Source: Candidatus Atribacteria bacterium (GTDB lineage Bacteria; Bipolaricaulota; Bipolaricaulia; UBA7950; UBA9294). From it: a DNA stretch of 8,154 bases. A model generated the notes under the pieces. The model was not told the DNA's origin. It ran no database searches and worked only from the letters and a program-made list of their open reading frames with translations. The stretch spans positions 1-8,154 of the forward strand of contig SPBW01000105.1 in NCBI GenBank assembly GCA_004525685.1, given 5' to 3'. A program made the translations under genes and the position numbers. Each line of letters starts with the position of its first letter. Positions within the stretch are counted from its first letter, which is position 1. Positions 1 to 6,088 of the stretch are shown here, piece after piece.

Positions 1-382
1 CAGAGAACAGACCCTCTTCGTGGAGCTTTCGTTTGAGCTGCTCGAACGCGCGCTGCAGTGCTCCCGCGCCGATGGGTTGCAGGATCGAAACGATGAATTG
101 ATAGCGCCCGCGCGGCTCATAAACGGTTAGATTGCCTTGGGCGAGAACGACAGTTCCTGGCTCAATGGTCACTGCAGAGAGAAGCGATGTGGTGCGAGAC
201 TTGAAACGCACGGCGCTCAATTCTGACGTCTCATCCTTCAGCGTAAAGTAGAGGTGCCCTGACGGAGCCTTTGTCAGTTCTGATACTTCTCCTTGAACCC
301 AAACGGCTCCAATACCTTGTTCAAGAGCAGTTCGCGCTGCGGTATTCAGCTCAGAGACGGAAAAGACGTGTCGCGGTTCCAT
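1..382 (-). CDS. xseA: Exodeoxyribonuclease VII large subunit, N-terminal part (cut by window edge)
   Basis: This is the large, catalytic subunit of exonuclease VII, which degrades single-stranded DNA into oligonucleotides together with XseB and acts in the cytoplasm in repair. Only the first 127 codons are present; the family is usually about 400-450 residues, so most of the nuclease region lies beyond the left edge. The visible part is the N-terminal OB-fold DNA-binding domain. It contains VSEL at residues 9-12, VWVQGEVSEL, SGHLYFTLKDE, an LTVYEPRGRYQF segment, and the closing GAGALQRAFEQLKRKL and EGLF typical of the family. The ATG at 382 is chosen because VSEL begins a few residues after the start in known XseA proteins. 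No good Shine-Dalgarno is seen; the nearest GGAG is about 17 nt upstream. The gene is divergent from rnpA. Identity is from recognised motifs and is strong; the start is fairly sure. Confidence 0.93.
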   Translation of the reverse strand, partial: MEPRHVFSVSELNTAARTALEQGIGAVWVQGEVSELTKAPSGHLYFTLKDETSELSAVRFKSRTTSLLSAVTIEPGTVVLAQGNLTVYEPRGRYQFIVSILQPIGAGALQRAFEQLKRKLHEEGLFS

Positions 383-439
383 GGTCGGATAGACAGTGTA
401 CTCCAACGGGTTTGATGGAGTAAGAAAACACAGCAAAGC

Positions 440-468
440 TTGAATCGCACGGTGCTTCCGACTATAGT
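440..468 (+). promoter_or_regulatory. sigma70-type promoter of rnpA, start point predicted on the ATG
   Basis: The -35 TTGAAT (440-445) and -10 TATAGT (463-468) are separated by exactly 17 bp. Counting 7 bases past the -10 puts transcription start at A475, the first base of the rnpA ATG, so the mRNA is predicted to be leaderless. The -10 lies inside a perfect 8-bp palindrome, ACTATAGT (461-468), so an identical -10 hexamer is also present on the minus strand facing xseA. The spacing and box quality are seen directly; the start point is inferred. Confidence 0.75.
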
Positions 469-474
469 TCGATC

Positions 475-879
475 ATGGCAGGAGACGACGACTTCCGTTT
501 CCCTCCCACGATGAGACTCAAGAAGAAGAACGAGTTCATCCGCGTTTTCCGTGAAGGCGCCACGTGGAAGGGGAATTGCTTTGCTCTGCACGTACTCCCG
601 AGAACGGGAGGCGTACTCCCGAGAACGGGAGATGAATTCCCGAAGGACGGGGGACCACGCCTAGGAATGGTTGTCCCGCGCAGAGTGGGTTCGGCGGTGG
701 AGAGAAATCGGATCAAACGGAAGCTTCGAGAAGCTTTTCGTAAGACGGCGCATCGTCTTCCTGCAGTAGATCTCGTGATTCGGCCGAATGCAGTGTGCAA
801 AGAGGTTCCAGAAGAAACGATCGCGCGGACCCTTGGCAAGGCTGTGAAAACGGCGCTCGAGAACGTGAAGGAGAGATAA
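475..879 (+). CDS. rnpA: Ribonuclease P protein component with an expanded loop
   Basis: This is the protein subunit of RNase P. It binds the catalytic RNA and precursor tRNA leader and helps remove 5' leaders from tRNAs. At 134 aa it is slightly longer than the usual 105-125. Visible family features are RLKKKNEFIRVFREG (residues 14-28), PRLGMVVPRRVG (61-72), and the RNA-binding signature ERNRIKRKLREAFR (76-89, with R77, N78, R79, K81, R82). Residues 40-60 are three tandem seven-residue units (VLPRTGG, VLPRTGD, EFPKDGG) where relatives have a short turn before RLG. The start at 475 gives a normal-length N-terminus and fits the promoter, which predicts a leaderless message; ATG 511 is the alternative. 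The stop overlaps the greA start (TAATG). rpmH, the usual upstream neighbour, is absent here. Confidence 0.93.
   Translation: MAGDDDFRFPPTMRLKKKNEFIRVFREGATWKGNCFALHVLPRTGGVLPRTGDEFPKDGGPRLGMVVPRRVGSAVERNRIKRKLREAFRKTAHRLPAVDLVIRPNAVCKEVPEETIARTLGKAVKTALENVKER
592..654 (+). repeat. Triplicated 21-nt in-frame repeat with hairpin in every unit, inside rnpA
   Basis: Three 21-nt (7-codon) units lie head to tail at 592-612, 613-633 and 634-654. The first two are nearly identical: 591-610 and 612-631 match base for base. The third is diverged but keeps the CCCG...CGGG core and the heptad pattern. Units 1 and 2 each contain CTCCCG-AGAA-CGGGAG (595-610 and 616-631), a 6-bp stem with a 4-nt loop. Unit 3 forms CCCG-AAGGA-CGGG (639-651). 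Being a multiple of three, the expansion keeps the reading frame. Confidence 0.9.
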
Positions 880-1358
880 TGAACAAAGAGACGATCTTCC
901 TAACCAAACAAGGGCACGAATTGATGCGCCAGGAAATGGAAAATGCGCAGAAAATCCTATACGAGGAGATTCCCGAGAAACTTAAGGCCTCCAAGATGAA
1001 CGGGGGCGATCTGCGCGAGAACAAGGAATATATGTATCTTCAATCTCAGCAGCAGTACTACGAGAGGGAAGTGCGCCGCCTGACATCCGTTCTCGAGGTG
1101 GCAGAGATTCTCCCCGAGGATCAGATCTCAAAAGATGAGATTGGAATTGGATCGAGCTTCATCCTCCAAGACCTCAAGCTCAAAGAGTCGGGCTCATTCA
1201 CACTGGTTAGCGCCGCGGAAGTTGATCTTGAAAGCGGAAAGATCTCCATGGCTTCTCCCGCAGGTAAGGAGCTGCTTGGCAAGCGCGAGGGCGCTGAAGT
1301 CACGGTTGATCTGCCTTGGGGTATGAGCAAGTTTCGCGTCATCGCCATCAACAGGTAG
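879..1358 (+). CDS. greA: Transcription elongation factor GreA
   Basis: GreA enters the secondary channel of RNA polymerase and stimulates cleavage of backtracked transcripts, rescuing arrested complexes. The 159-residue length is the family norm. Residues 1-80 form the N-terminal coiled-coil hairpin, with the tip motif GGDLRENKEY (42-51). D44 and E47 correspond to the acidic tip residues that assist Mg2+ binding at the polymerase active site. Residues about 88-159 are the globular FKBP-like domain, including the family-typical KISMASPAGKELLGK and a closing FRVIAI strand. The start at 879 is set by AAGGAG at 868-873 with a 5-nt spacing, and its A is the last base of the rnpA stop, suggesting translational coupling. 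An upstream in-frame ATG at 795 lies inside rnpA and would add 28 unrelated residues. Confidence 0.95.
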   Translation: MNKETIFLTKQGHELMRQEMENAQKILYEEIPEKLKASKMNGGDLRENKEYMYLQSQQQYYEREVRRLTSVLEVAEILPEDQISKDEIGIGSSFILQDLKLKESGSFTLVSAAEVDLESGKISMASPAGKELLGKREGAEVTVDLPWGMSKFRVIAINR

Positions 1359-1370
1359 GCTGGAGTCGCC

Positions 1371-2834
1371 ATGTCTGACGCCTTGCGGCAAGCCCGCCTA
1401 GACAAGCTATCCACCTTGCGGGAGATGGGCATTGATGCTTACCCTGCGCGTGTGCCTAAGAGCGAATCCATCGGTCCGATCAATGAGAGATTCGGCGCGT
1501 TGGACAACGAAGAGCACTCAGGGTATGTGACGACGGTGTCTGGCCGACTGATGGCATACAGAGGGATGGGGAAGGCTTCGTTCCTCGATGTGTTGGATGG
1601 AACGGGGAAGATCCAGGCCTACGCCTCGATCGACAACCTTGGCGATGTCTACGCATTTCTGGCCCACATCGATGTTGGTGACTTCGTGGCAGTCACGGGC
1701 GAAGTCTTTCGCACCAAGCGCGGGCAACTGTCGATTGCAGCACAGAGCGTGATGTTGCTTTCCAAGTCGATTCGCCCTCTGCCTGAGAAGTGGCATGGAC
1801 TCAAAGATGTCGAGATACGTTATCGCCACCGTGCGCTCGATCTCATCTCCAATGAAGAAGTGCGCGAGACGTTCATCGCTCGATCACGCATCCTGTCGTG
1901 TATTCGTAGAACGCTGGATGAACAAGGATTCCTCGAAGTCGAGACTCCGGTGCTTCTGTCGATTGCCAGCGGTGGACATGCCAGGCCCTTTGGTACCCAT
2001 CACAACGCTCTTGACATGGACATGTATCTGCGGATTGCGCTCGAACTCTATCTCAAGCGTGTGATGATCGGGGGAATTGATCGGGTCTACGAGATGGGGA
2101 AATGCTTCCGCAACGAAGGTATATCCACAGAACACAATCCCGAATTCACCATGCTGGAGATCTATCAAGCCTACACAGATGTCGAAGGGATGATGGCTCT
2201 GGCCGAACAGCTCGTCACCAAGGCACTTCAGGAAACGATGGGCGGGCTTGTCGTTGAGTTCAATGGCACAACCATCGACTTCTCTCCTCCGTGGCTGCGC
2301 ATGAGCATGACACAAGCCGTCGCCAAGGCTCTAGCTGTCGATCCGCTGGTTTTGCGAACAGAACAAGCCCTTCAGTTGGCTGCAGAACGGGGGATTGAGC
2401 CCGTGCCTGCAACGGCAGGAGAAGCGGTCAATGCCCTGTTCGAGCGGTTCGTCGAACAGACACTCATTCAGCCCACGTTCATCACGGACTACCCGGTTGA
2501 GATTTCTCCATTGGCCAAACGAAGCCCTCATGACGAGACCTTGGTCGAGCGATTTGAGTTGTTTTCTGCGGGCATGGAATTGGCCAATGCATTCACCGAG
2601 CTCAATGACCCGATCGATCAGCGAGCGCGCTTTGATGCACAAGAGAAACTGCGAGAAGGTGGCGATGAAGAAGCACAGCGAGTCGATGAGGATTTCCTTT
2701 TCGCCCTCGAACATGGCATGCCCCCAGCAGGAGGCATGGGTATGGGCGTTGATCGACTGGTGATGCTGTTCACAGGATCTGCGTCGATACGAGACGTGAT
2801 CCTGTTCCCCACGCTGAAGAAGAAAGACGAATGA
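1371..2834 (+). CDS. lysS: Lysyl-tRNA synthetase, class II
   Basis: This enzyme charges tRNA-Lys with lysine using ATP, in the cytoplasm, usually as a homodimer. The 487-aa length is normal. Residues about 50-135 are the N-terminal OB-fold anticodon-binding domain. The class II catalytic domain follows: motif 1 region RYRHRALDLI (about 149) through GFLEVETPVL, THHNAL (about 209), motif 2 FRNEGISTEHNPEFTMLEIY (about 246-265), the lysine-pocket ELANAFTELND (about 400-413), and motif 3 GMGMGVDRLVMLF (about 455-467) ending in SIRDVILFPTLK. A GGAG (1362-1365) with 5-nt spacing supports the ATG at 1371, 12 nt after greA; greA-lysS adjacency is common in bacteria. One oddity is the segment LRIALELYLKR: E. 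coli and most other LysRS have Pro before the Glu (RIAPELYLKR). Otherwise all signature residues look intact. Confidence 0.96.
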   Translation: MSDALRQARLDKLSTLREMGIDAYPARVPKSESIGPINERFGALDNEEHSGYVTTVSGRLMAYRGMGKASFLDVLDGTGKIQAYASIDNLGDVYAFLAHIDVGDFVAVTGEVFRTKRGQLSIAAQSVMLLSKSIRPLPEKWHGLKDVEIRYRHRALDLISNEEVRETFIARSRILSCIRRTLDEQGFLEVETPVLLSIASGGHARPFGTHHNALDMDMYLRIALELYLKRVMIGGIDRVYEMGKCFRNEGISTEHNPEFTMLEIYQAYTDVEGMMALAEQLVTKALQETMGGLVVEFNGTTIDFSPPWLRMSMTQAVAKALAVDPLVLRTEQALQLAAERGIEPVPATAGEAVNALFERFVEQTLIQPTFITDYPVEISPLAKRSPHDETLVERFELFSAGMELANAFTELNDPIDQRARFDAQEKLREGGDEEAQRVDEDFLFALEHGMPPAGGMGMGVDRLVMLFTGSASIRDVILFPTLKKKDE

Positions 2835-3409
2835 GCACGCGGCGCGCGGTAATTCGACAAAGACTTAGCGGGTGGTTCGATTCCGTTCTTCATTGGGATC
2901 GGCGCATGGTTCATACCATCGGCACAAGCCGCAAGCTGAACAGGCTCGATCGCATGTTTGTGACAGCGACCTTCCTGGGCGATGGCTATATCTGGGCAAC
3001 GCTGGCACTGGGGTTGCTGGTTTTTGGAGGCACCGCAGATCGCCGATATGTGGGGATCGGGTTTGCTGTGACCGTAGCCAATATTGTCATCTTCCGCTTT
3101 ATCAAGACCCTTACAGGGCGAATACGCCCGGAGAACACGGATGTAAAGGAGGAGCGGATGCGAACGCGGATTGACGGATACTCATTCCCCTCGGGCCACG
3201 CCACGACATCCTTCGGATTGGCGTGGGTTGTCTTCAACTGCTACCCGCACGTTGCAGTCCAGACATCCGTATATGTCGTTGCTGCGACCATTGCTTTCTC
3301 GCGCGTTGTCGTGCGCGAGCACTATCCACTGGACGTCCTAGGCGGAGCAATCCTTGGATCTGCAGTTGCCGCCTTGCTTTTCCCTCTATTCACAAACCTG
3401 TTCTTTTGA
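2831..3409 (+). CDS. PAP2-family membrane phosphatase
   Basis: This is an integral membrane lipid phosphatase of the type 2 phosphatidic acid phosphatase superfamily. The three-part active-site signature is complete: K-x6-RP as KTLTGRIRP (residues 92-100), PSGH (120-123), and SR-x5-H-x3-D as SRVVVREHYPLD (157-168), with H123 and H164 as the expected catalytic histidines. Hydrophobic segments at about 41-67, 73-94, 124-139, 141-160 and 168-191 suggest five to six membrane passes after a basic N-terminus. The substrate cannot be read from the sequence; undecaprenyl pyrophosphate, phosphatidate or phosphatidylglycerol phosphate are all possible. The ATG overlaps the lysS stop (ATGA) and has only a weak purine-rich stretch before it, so translation is probably coupled to lysS. 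It appears to be the last gene of the rnpA cluster; no terminator is visible after it. Confidence 0.92.
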   Translation: MSTRRAVIRQRLSGWFDSVLHWDRRMVHTIGTSRKLNRLDRMFVTATFLGDGYIWATLALGLLVFGGTADRRYVGIGFAVTVANIVIFRFIKTLTGRIRPENTDVKEERMRTRIDGYSFPSGHATTSFGLAWVVFNCYPHVAVQTSVYVVAATIAFSRVVVREHYPLDVLGGAILGSAVAALLFPLFTNLFF

Positions 3410-3434
3410 AGAGCTCGTCTCGGTTGATTACAAT
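3406..3434 (+). promoter_or_regulatory. sigma70-type promoter of the aminotransferase gene
   Basis: The -35 TTGAAG (3406-3411) and -10 TACAAT (3429-3434) are 17 bp apart. The -35 overlaps the TGA stop of the PAP2 gene. The start point would fall near 3441, giving a leader of about 35 nt that contains AAGGAG (3464-3469), 6 nt before the ATG. A short inverted repeat, GTTGA (3423-3427) and TCAAC (3435-3439), brackets the -10 and could be an operator, though it is short. Confidence 0.7.
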
Positions 3435-3475
3435 TCAACAGATATGAACATCACCACTCGCGCAAGGAGCGTCTG

Positions 3476-4702
3476 ATGAAACAACACTTTTCCCAACGGG
3501 TTCGCGGTGCCAAGAGGTCTGCTATTCGAGAGCTTCTGAAGCTCACGGAACAGCCGGACATCATCTCGTTCGGAGGAGGTCTGCCAGCGCCCGAGTCATT
3601 CCCGAACAAGGAGTTGGCTGAGATCGCCTACGATGAATTGTTGAACAACTCAGCCAATGTTCTCCAATACGGAACCACAGAAGGAAGCCGAACTCTTCGC
3701 GATGCCTTCATTACGTGGCTTGAGCCCCAGGGTATTCATACGACACGGGACGAACTCCTTGTCACGACGGCATCTCAGCAGGGATTGGATCTCTTGTGCA
3801 AGGCATTCTTTGATCCTGGGGATGTGCTGTTCTGCGGCTTGCCTACGTACCTGGGGGCTGTGCAGGCATTCAAACTGTTCCAGATTGACACGGTTGGTGT
3901 TCTTCTGGAAGACGATGGCATGAGCATCGAGGAACTCGAAGCGCAGGTTGCCGCGTGCAAAGCAGCAGGAAAGACGATGAAGGGCATCTACGTGATCCCC
4001 GATTTTCAGAACCCAAGCGGCATTACGCTTTCCCTGGAGAAGCGCAAGCAGATCCTGGACATTGCCCGGCGCGAGGATCTCTTGGTGTTCGAAGACAATC
4101 CTTACGGGCATCTTCGATTTGCTGGGGAATCCATTCCCTCCCTCTACAGCATGGATACTGACGGGCGCGTCATCATGCTGGTGACGTTCTCGAAAATTCT
4201 CTCAGCAGGCCTCAGACTGGCGGTCATGATCACATCGCAGCCCGATCTGATGGATGCGTTGGTTCGAACCAAGCAAGCGACAGATTTGTGTACATCCAAA
4301 CTGACGCAGCATTTGGCAGCGCGCTACATGCTTGAGTATGGATTGGACAAGCATCTTGAGGATATCCGCCCCATCTACCGCGAGAAACGCAACGCCATGA
4401 TCGACGCCCTTGAGAAACATATGCCCAAAGGCGAGGGCATTCGTTGGACAGAACCGGACGGCGGGCTGTTCGTCTGGGTTTGGTTGCCTGAAGGGATTGA
4501 TGCCCAAGACATGCTCGCACGAGCCATTGAGCAGAAGGTTGCCTATGTTCCAGGCTCGGCCGCGTTTGTCGATGGCTCTGGGCATAACACGATGAGGCTC
4601 GCGTTCTCGTCAAGCACGCCTGAGAAGATTAACGAAGGCATCCGCCGACTGGCCTCTGTTGTCAAGGCAGAAATCGCGGCCAACAAAGTGGGAACGAGCT
4701 AG
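3476..4702 (+). CDS. PLP-dependent class I/II aminotransferase (LysN/MocR-like fold-type I)
   Basis: This is a cytoplasmic pyridoxal-phosphate transaminase of 408 aa, full length for the family. It resembles the 2-aminoadipate/aromatic/branched-chain group: the N-terminal IISFGGGLPAPESFP is typical of LysN-type enzymes. Cofactor-site residues are visible: N179 in the QNPSG motif, D207 and Y210 in EDNPYG, Schiff-base K240 in TFSKIL, and the substrate-carboxylate arginine R374 in NTMRLAFS. It has no N-terminal DNA-binding domain, so it is an enzyme rather than a MocR regulator. The segment after the lysine reads SAGLRLAVM where most relatives have (A/S)PGLR(L/V)GW, so a conserved Pro and Gly are replaced. 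The amino-acid substrate cannot be fixed from sequence. It has its own promoter and a good Shine-Dalgarno, and a terminator follows. Family certain, substrate unknown. Confidence 0.93.
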   Translation: MKQHFSQRVRGAKRSAIRELLKLTEQPDIISFGGGLPAPESFPNKELAEIAYDELLNNSANVLQYGTTEGSRTLRDAFITWLEPQGIHTTRDELLVTTASQQGLDLLCKAFFDPGDVLFCGLPTYLGAVQAFKLFQIDTVGVLLEDDGMSIEELEAQVAACKAAGKTMKGIYVIPDFQNPSGITLSLEKRKQILDIARREDLLVFEDNPYGHLRFAGESIPSLYSMDTDGRVIMLVTFSKILSAGLRLAVMITSQPDLMDALVRTKQATDLCTSKLTQHLAARYMLEYGLDKHLEDIRPIYREKRNAMIDALEKHMPKGEGIRWTEPDGGLFVWVWLPEGIDAQDMLARAIEQKVAYVPGSAAFVDGSGHNTMRLAFSSSTPEKINEGIRRLASVVKAEIAANKVGTS

Positions 4703-4727
4703 TCAGCGAAGAGCGCAAGAGAAGATG

Positions 4728-4764
4728 CGCGGCATCGCACGTGGTGCGATGCCGCGTTTCTGTT
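4728..4764. terminator. Bidirectional rho-independent terminator between convergent genes
   Basis: A perfect 13-bp stem, CGCGGCATCGCAC (4728-4740) with its complement at 4744-4756, encloses a 3-nt loop. On the plus strand it is followed by TTTCTGTT, a modest U-tract, and lies 26 nt past the aminotransferase stop. On the minus strand the M42 stop codon (4763-4765) comes 6 nt before the stem, and the far side reads CATCTTCTCTT, pyrimidine-rich with scattered U. Its place between two convergent genes supports use in both directions, more strongly for the plus strand. Confidence 0.85.
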
Positions 4765-5821
4765 AGAGAACGGCGCCCGGAAGGTGCTTGACCAGCTCGG
4801 TCACATAACGACTGGTCAGCTCGAAGTCAGACAGCCGAAGCGTCGAAATGGGGGAGTGGATGTATCGGCAGGGGACCGAGACGATGCCTGCGAGAACGCC
4901 CCCTCGCACGAGGTGAATGGCACCAGCGTCCGTGCCTCCATACGTAGGCAGCTTGTACTGATAGGCAATGCCGGCCTCGTCAGCGATGGCCTCCATCGCG
5001 TGCAGGACCTTGCGTGTGATGATGATGGATCGATCTGCCACAGAGATCGCGGGACCGAAGCCCAACCGAACAGGCTGTGAATGATCTGGTACGCCAGGCA
5101 TATCGGCACCGATTGTGCCTTCCACGGCAATGGCCAGGTCTGGCTCGATCTGGAACGCGGCCGTGCGCGCGCCTCGTAGCCCAACCTCTTCCCCGAATAC
5201 GAACGCATAGACGACAGTCACATCCAAATTCTGTTGCGCCAAACGCTCTGCGGTTTCAATCAAGACCGCGCAACCCGCACGATCATCAAATGCCTTGCCT
5301 GTGACACAATCATCGGTGAGAGCCATGAATGGGTAATGGATGGTGAGAGGATCTCCGATACGAATACCCATCGCCTGAGCGTCCTCTAAAGAGGGAGCGC
5401 CAATGTCGATGAACATCTGCTCGAGGGGCAAAGGGGCTTTGCGCGCTTCGTCGGACAAGATGTGTGGCGGAGCGGTTCCGATCACGCCGGTTTGGATTCT
5501 GCCAGAGCGTGTCTGGATTTCGACGCGATGCCCAGGCACGATCCGCGGATCCCAGCCACCCAGGGGCGCGAATCGAAGGAATCCGTCTTCCTCAACCCAC
5601 TTCACGATGAACCCGATCTCGTCCATGTGAGCATCGAGCATCAGCGTCTTGGCTTCTGGATTGGAGCAGCGGCGGATGGCAAACAAATTACCCAGTGCAT
5701 CCGTCTTGACCTCATCAACAAACGGCGTCACAAGAGAACGAACGAGTTCACGCACATCGTCCTCAAAGCCAGAGACTCCAAACGTATCCGAGAGTTGCCT
5801 TAGCAGATCGATTGTTTGCAT
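4763..5821 (-). CDS. M42-family metallo-aminopeptidase (glutamyl aminopeptidase/endoglucanase type)
   Basis: This is a cytoplasmic dinuclear-metal aminopeptidase, a family that typically forms dodecameric tetrahedral particles and trims short peptides. The start at 5821 gives 352 aa, the normal family length. Ligands and catalytic residues are visible: H65 and D67 in DAHMDEIG, bridging D179 in FDDRAG, the E211-E212 pair in GEEVGLRGA, E234 in AVEG, and H322 in RYIHSPI. GGTDAGAIH (295-303) is also family-typical. The inserted PDZ-like dimerisation domain would be about residues 70-165. The ATG at 5821 fits the family N-terminus (MQTIDLLRQLSDTFGVSGFE) and has a full AAGGAGGT (5833-5840) upstream, but with an 11-nt spacing, longer than usual. 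An in-frame ATG at 5902 would add 27 residues that do not fit the family and lies upstream of the Shine-Dalgarno. Preferred peptide substrate is unknown. M42 members were once misnamed cellulases. Confidence 0.93.
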   Translation of the reverse strand: MQTIDLLRQLSDTFGVSGFEDDVRELVRSLVTPFVDEVKTDALGNLFAIRRCSNPEAKTLMLDAHMDEIGFIVKWVEEDGFLRFAPLGGWDPRIVPGHRVEIQTRSGRIQTGVIGTAPPHILSDEARKAPLPLEQMFIDIGAPSLEDAQAMGIRIGDPLTIHYPFMALTDDCVTGKAFDDRAGCAVLIETAERLAQQNLDVTVVYAFVFGEEVGLRGARTAAFQIEPDLAIAVEGTIGADMPGVPDHSQPVRLGFGPAISVADRSIIITRKVLHAMEAIADEAGIAYQYKLPTYGGTDAGAIHLVRGGVLAGIVSVPCRYIHSPISTLRLSDFELTSRYVTELVKHLPGAVL

Positions 5822-5832
5822 GGGTTGGAAAG

Positions 5833-5857
5833 ACCTCCTTGTCTGAAGCGGAGTATA
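5833..5857 (-). promoter_or_regulatory. Ribosome binding site and possible -10 of the M42 gene
   Basis: On the minus strand, TATACT (5857 down to 5852) resembles a -10 box, and AAGGAGGT (5840 down to 5833) is a full Shine-Dalgarno. The Shine-Dalgarno decides the start at 5821 over the upstream in-frame ATG. No convincing -35 lies 16-18 bp upstream (TGGTAG at best), so the promoter part is weak and read-through from uvrC is an alternative. Confidence 0.5.
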
Positions 5858-5912
5858 GGTCACGAACAAAACGGCTACCAGAGAACAATCCAAGAAGCTC
5901 ACCGCAGGGGGA

Positions 5913-5953
5913 GCGAAGGGTAATCACTACGTATTCCACTCCATGCCCTTCGC
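5913..5953. repeat. Perfect 8-bp inverted repeat with 25-nt centre
   Basis: GCGAAGGG (5913-5920) and CCCTTCGC (5946-5953) are exact complements, separated by 25 nt that include the palindrome TACGTA. No T-run follows on either strand, so it is not an obvious terminator. It sits upstream of the M42 gene and could be a leader hairpin, a protein-binding site or a decayed element; only one copy is in this window. Confidence 0.55.
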
Positions 5954-6088
5954 GAGCACATCGTCGTTGGAGGCAAGGCCTTCCCCACAGCCTAAGTTCG
6001 AGTGCTCAGTTCAAGGAATTTGAGCTGAAGTGGTGAGGATTCCTCTGCTTCCTCCACGAGGTCTGCTAGGTGAACGCTGCGGTGACTC

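Larger units (their letters stand above)
5822..6088. other. 267-bp intergenic region between uvrC and the M42 gene
   Basis: No credible gene was found on either strand: the open frames here are short, mostly overlap the M42 gene, and resemble nothing I know. The stretch holds the M42 Shine-Dalgarno and possible -10, and one clear inverted repeat (5913-5953). I see no intrinsic terminator after the uvrC stop; the GCTCA/TGAGC hairpin near 6004-6026 has no T-tract. uvrC and the M42 gene could therefore share a transcript. Confidence 0.6.

Noticed and set aside
591..654. Tandem palindromic units as a CRISPR array or a run of terminators
   Set aside because: There are no spacers, the units abut, all lie in frame inside a conserved gene, and no T-tract follows.
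462..839. Antisense frame across rnpA
   Set aside because: It is a shadow of the conserved rnpA reading frame with no recognisable domain; the same applies to antisense frames over lysS, the aminotransferase, M42 and uvrC.
511..879. Shorter rnpA starting at ATG 511
   Set aside because: No Shine-Dalgarno precedes it and it would begin directly at the RLKK motif, whereas most RnpA have several residues before it. The promoter position favours 475.
795..1358. Longer greA from ATG 795
   Set aside because: The extra 28 residues overlap rnpA and do not resemble GreA. The ATG at 879 has a good Shine-Dalgarno and gives the usual length.
4763..5821. Endoglucanase/cellulase label for the M42 gene
   Set aside because: Metal ligands and the EEVG catalytic pair are those of M42 aminopeptidases; the cellulase name in this family is historical.
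4763..5902. Longer M42 protein from ATG 5902
   Set aside because: The 27 extra residues do not fit the family N-terminus. The strong Shine-Dalgarno lies inside that extension and points to 5821.
6000..6030. Hairpin GCTCA...TGAGC as a uvrC terminator
   Set aside because: The stem is short, has an internal loop, and no U-tract follows on either strand.
5812..6036. Possible small plus-strand gene in the uvrC-M42 gap
   Set aside because: It partly overlaps the M42 start region antisense, has no ribosome binding site, and its protein has low-complexity Arg/Ser composition like a chance frame.
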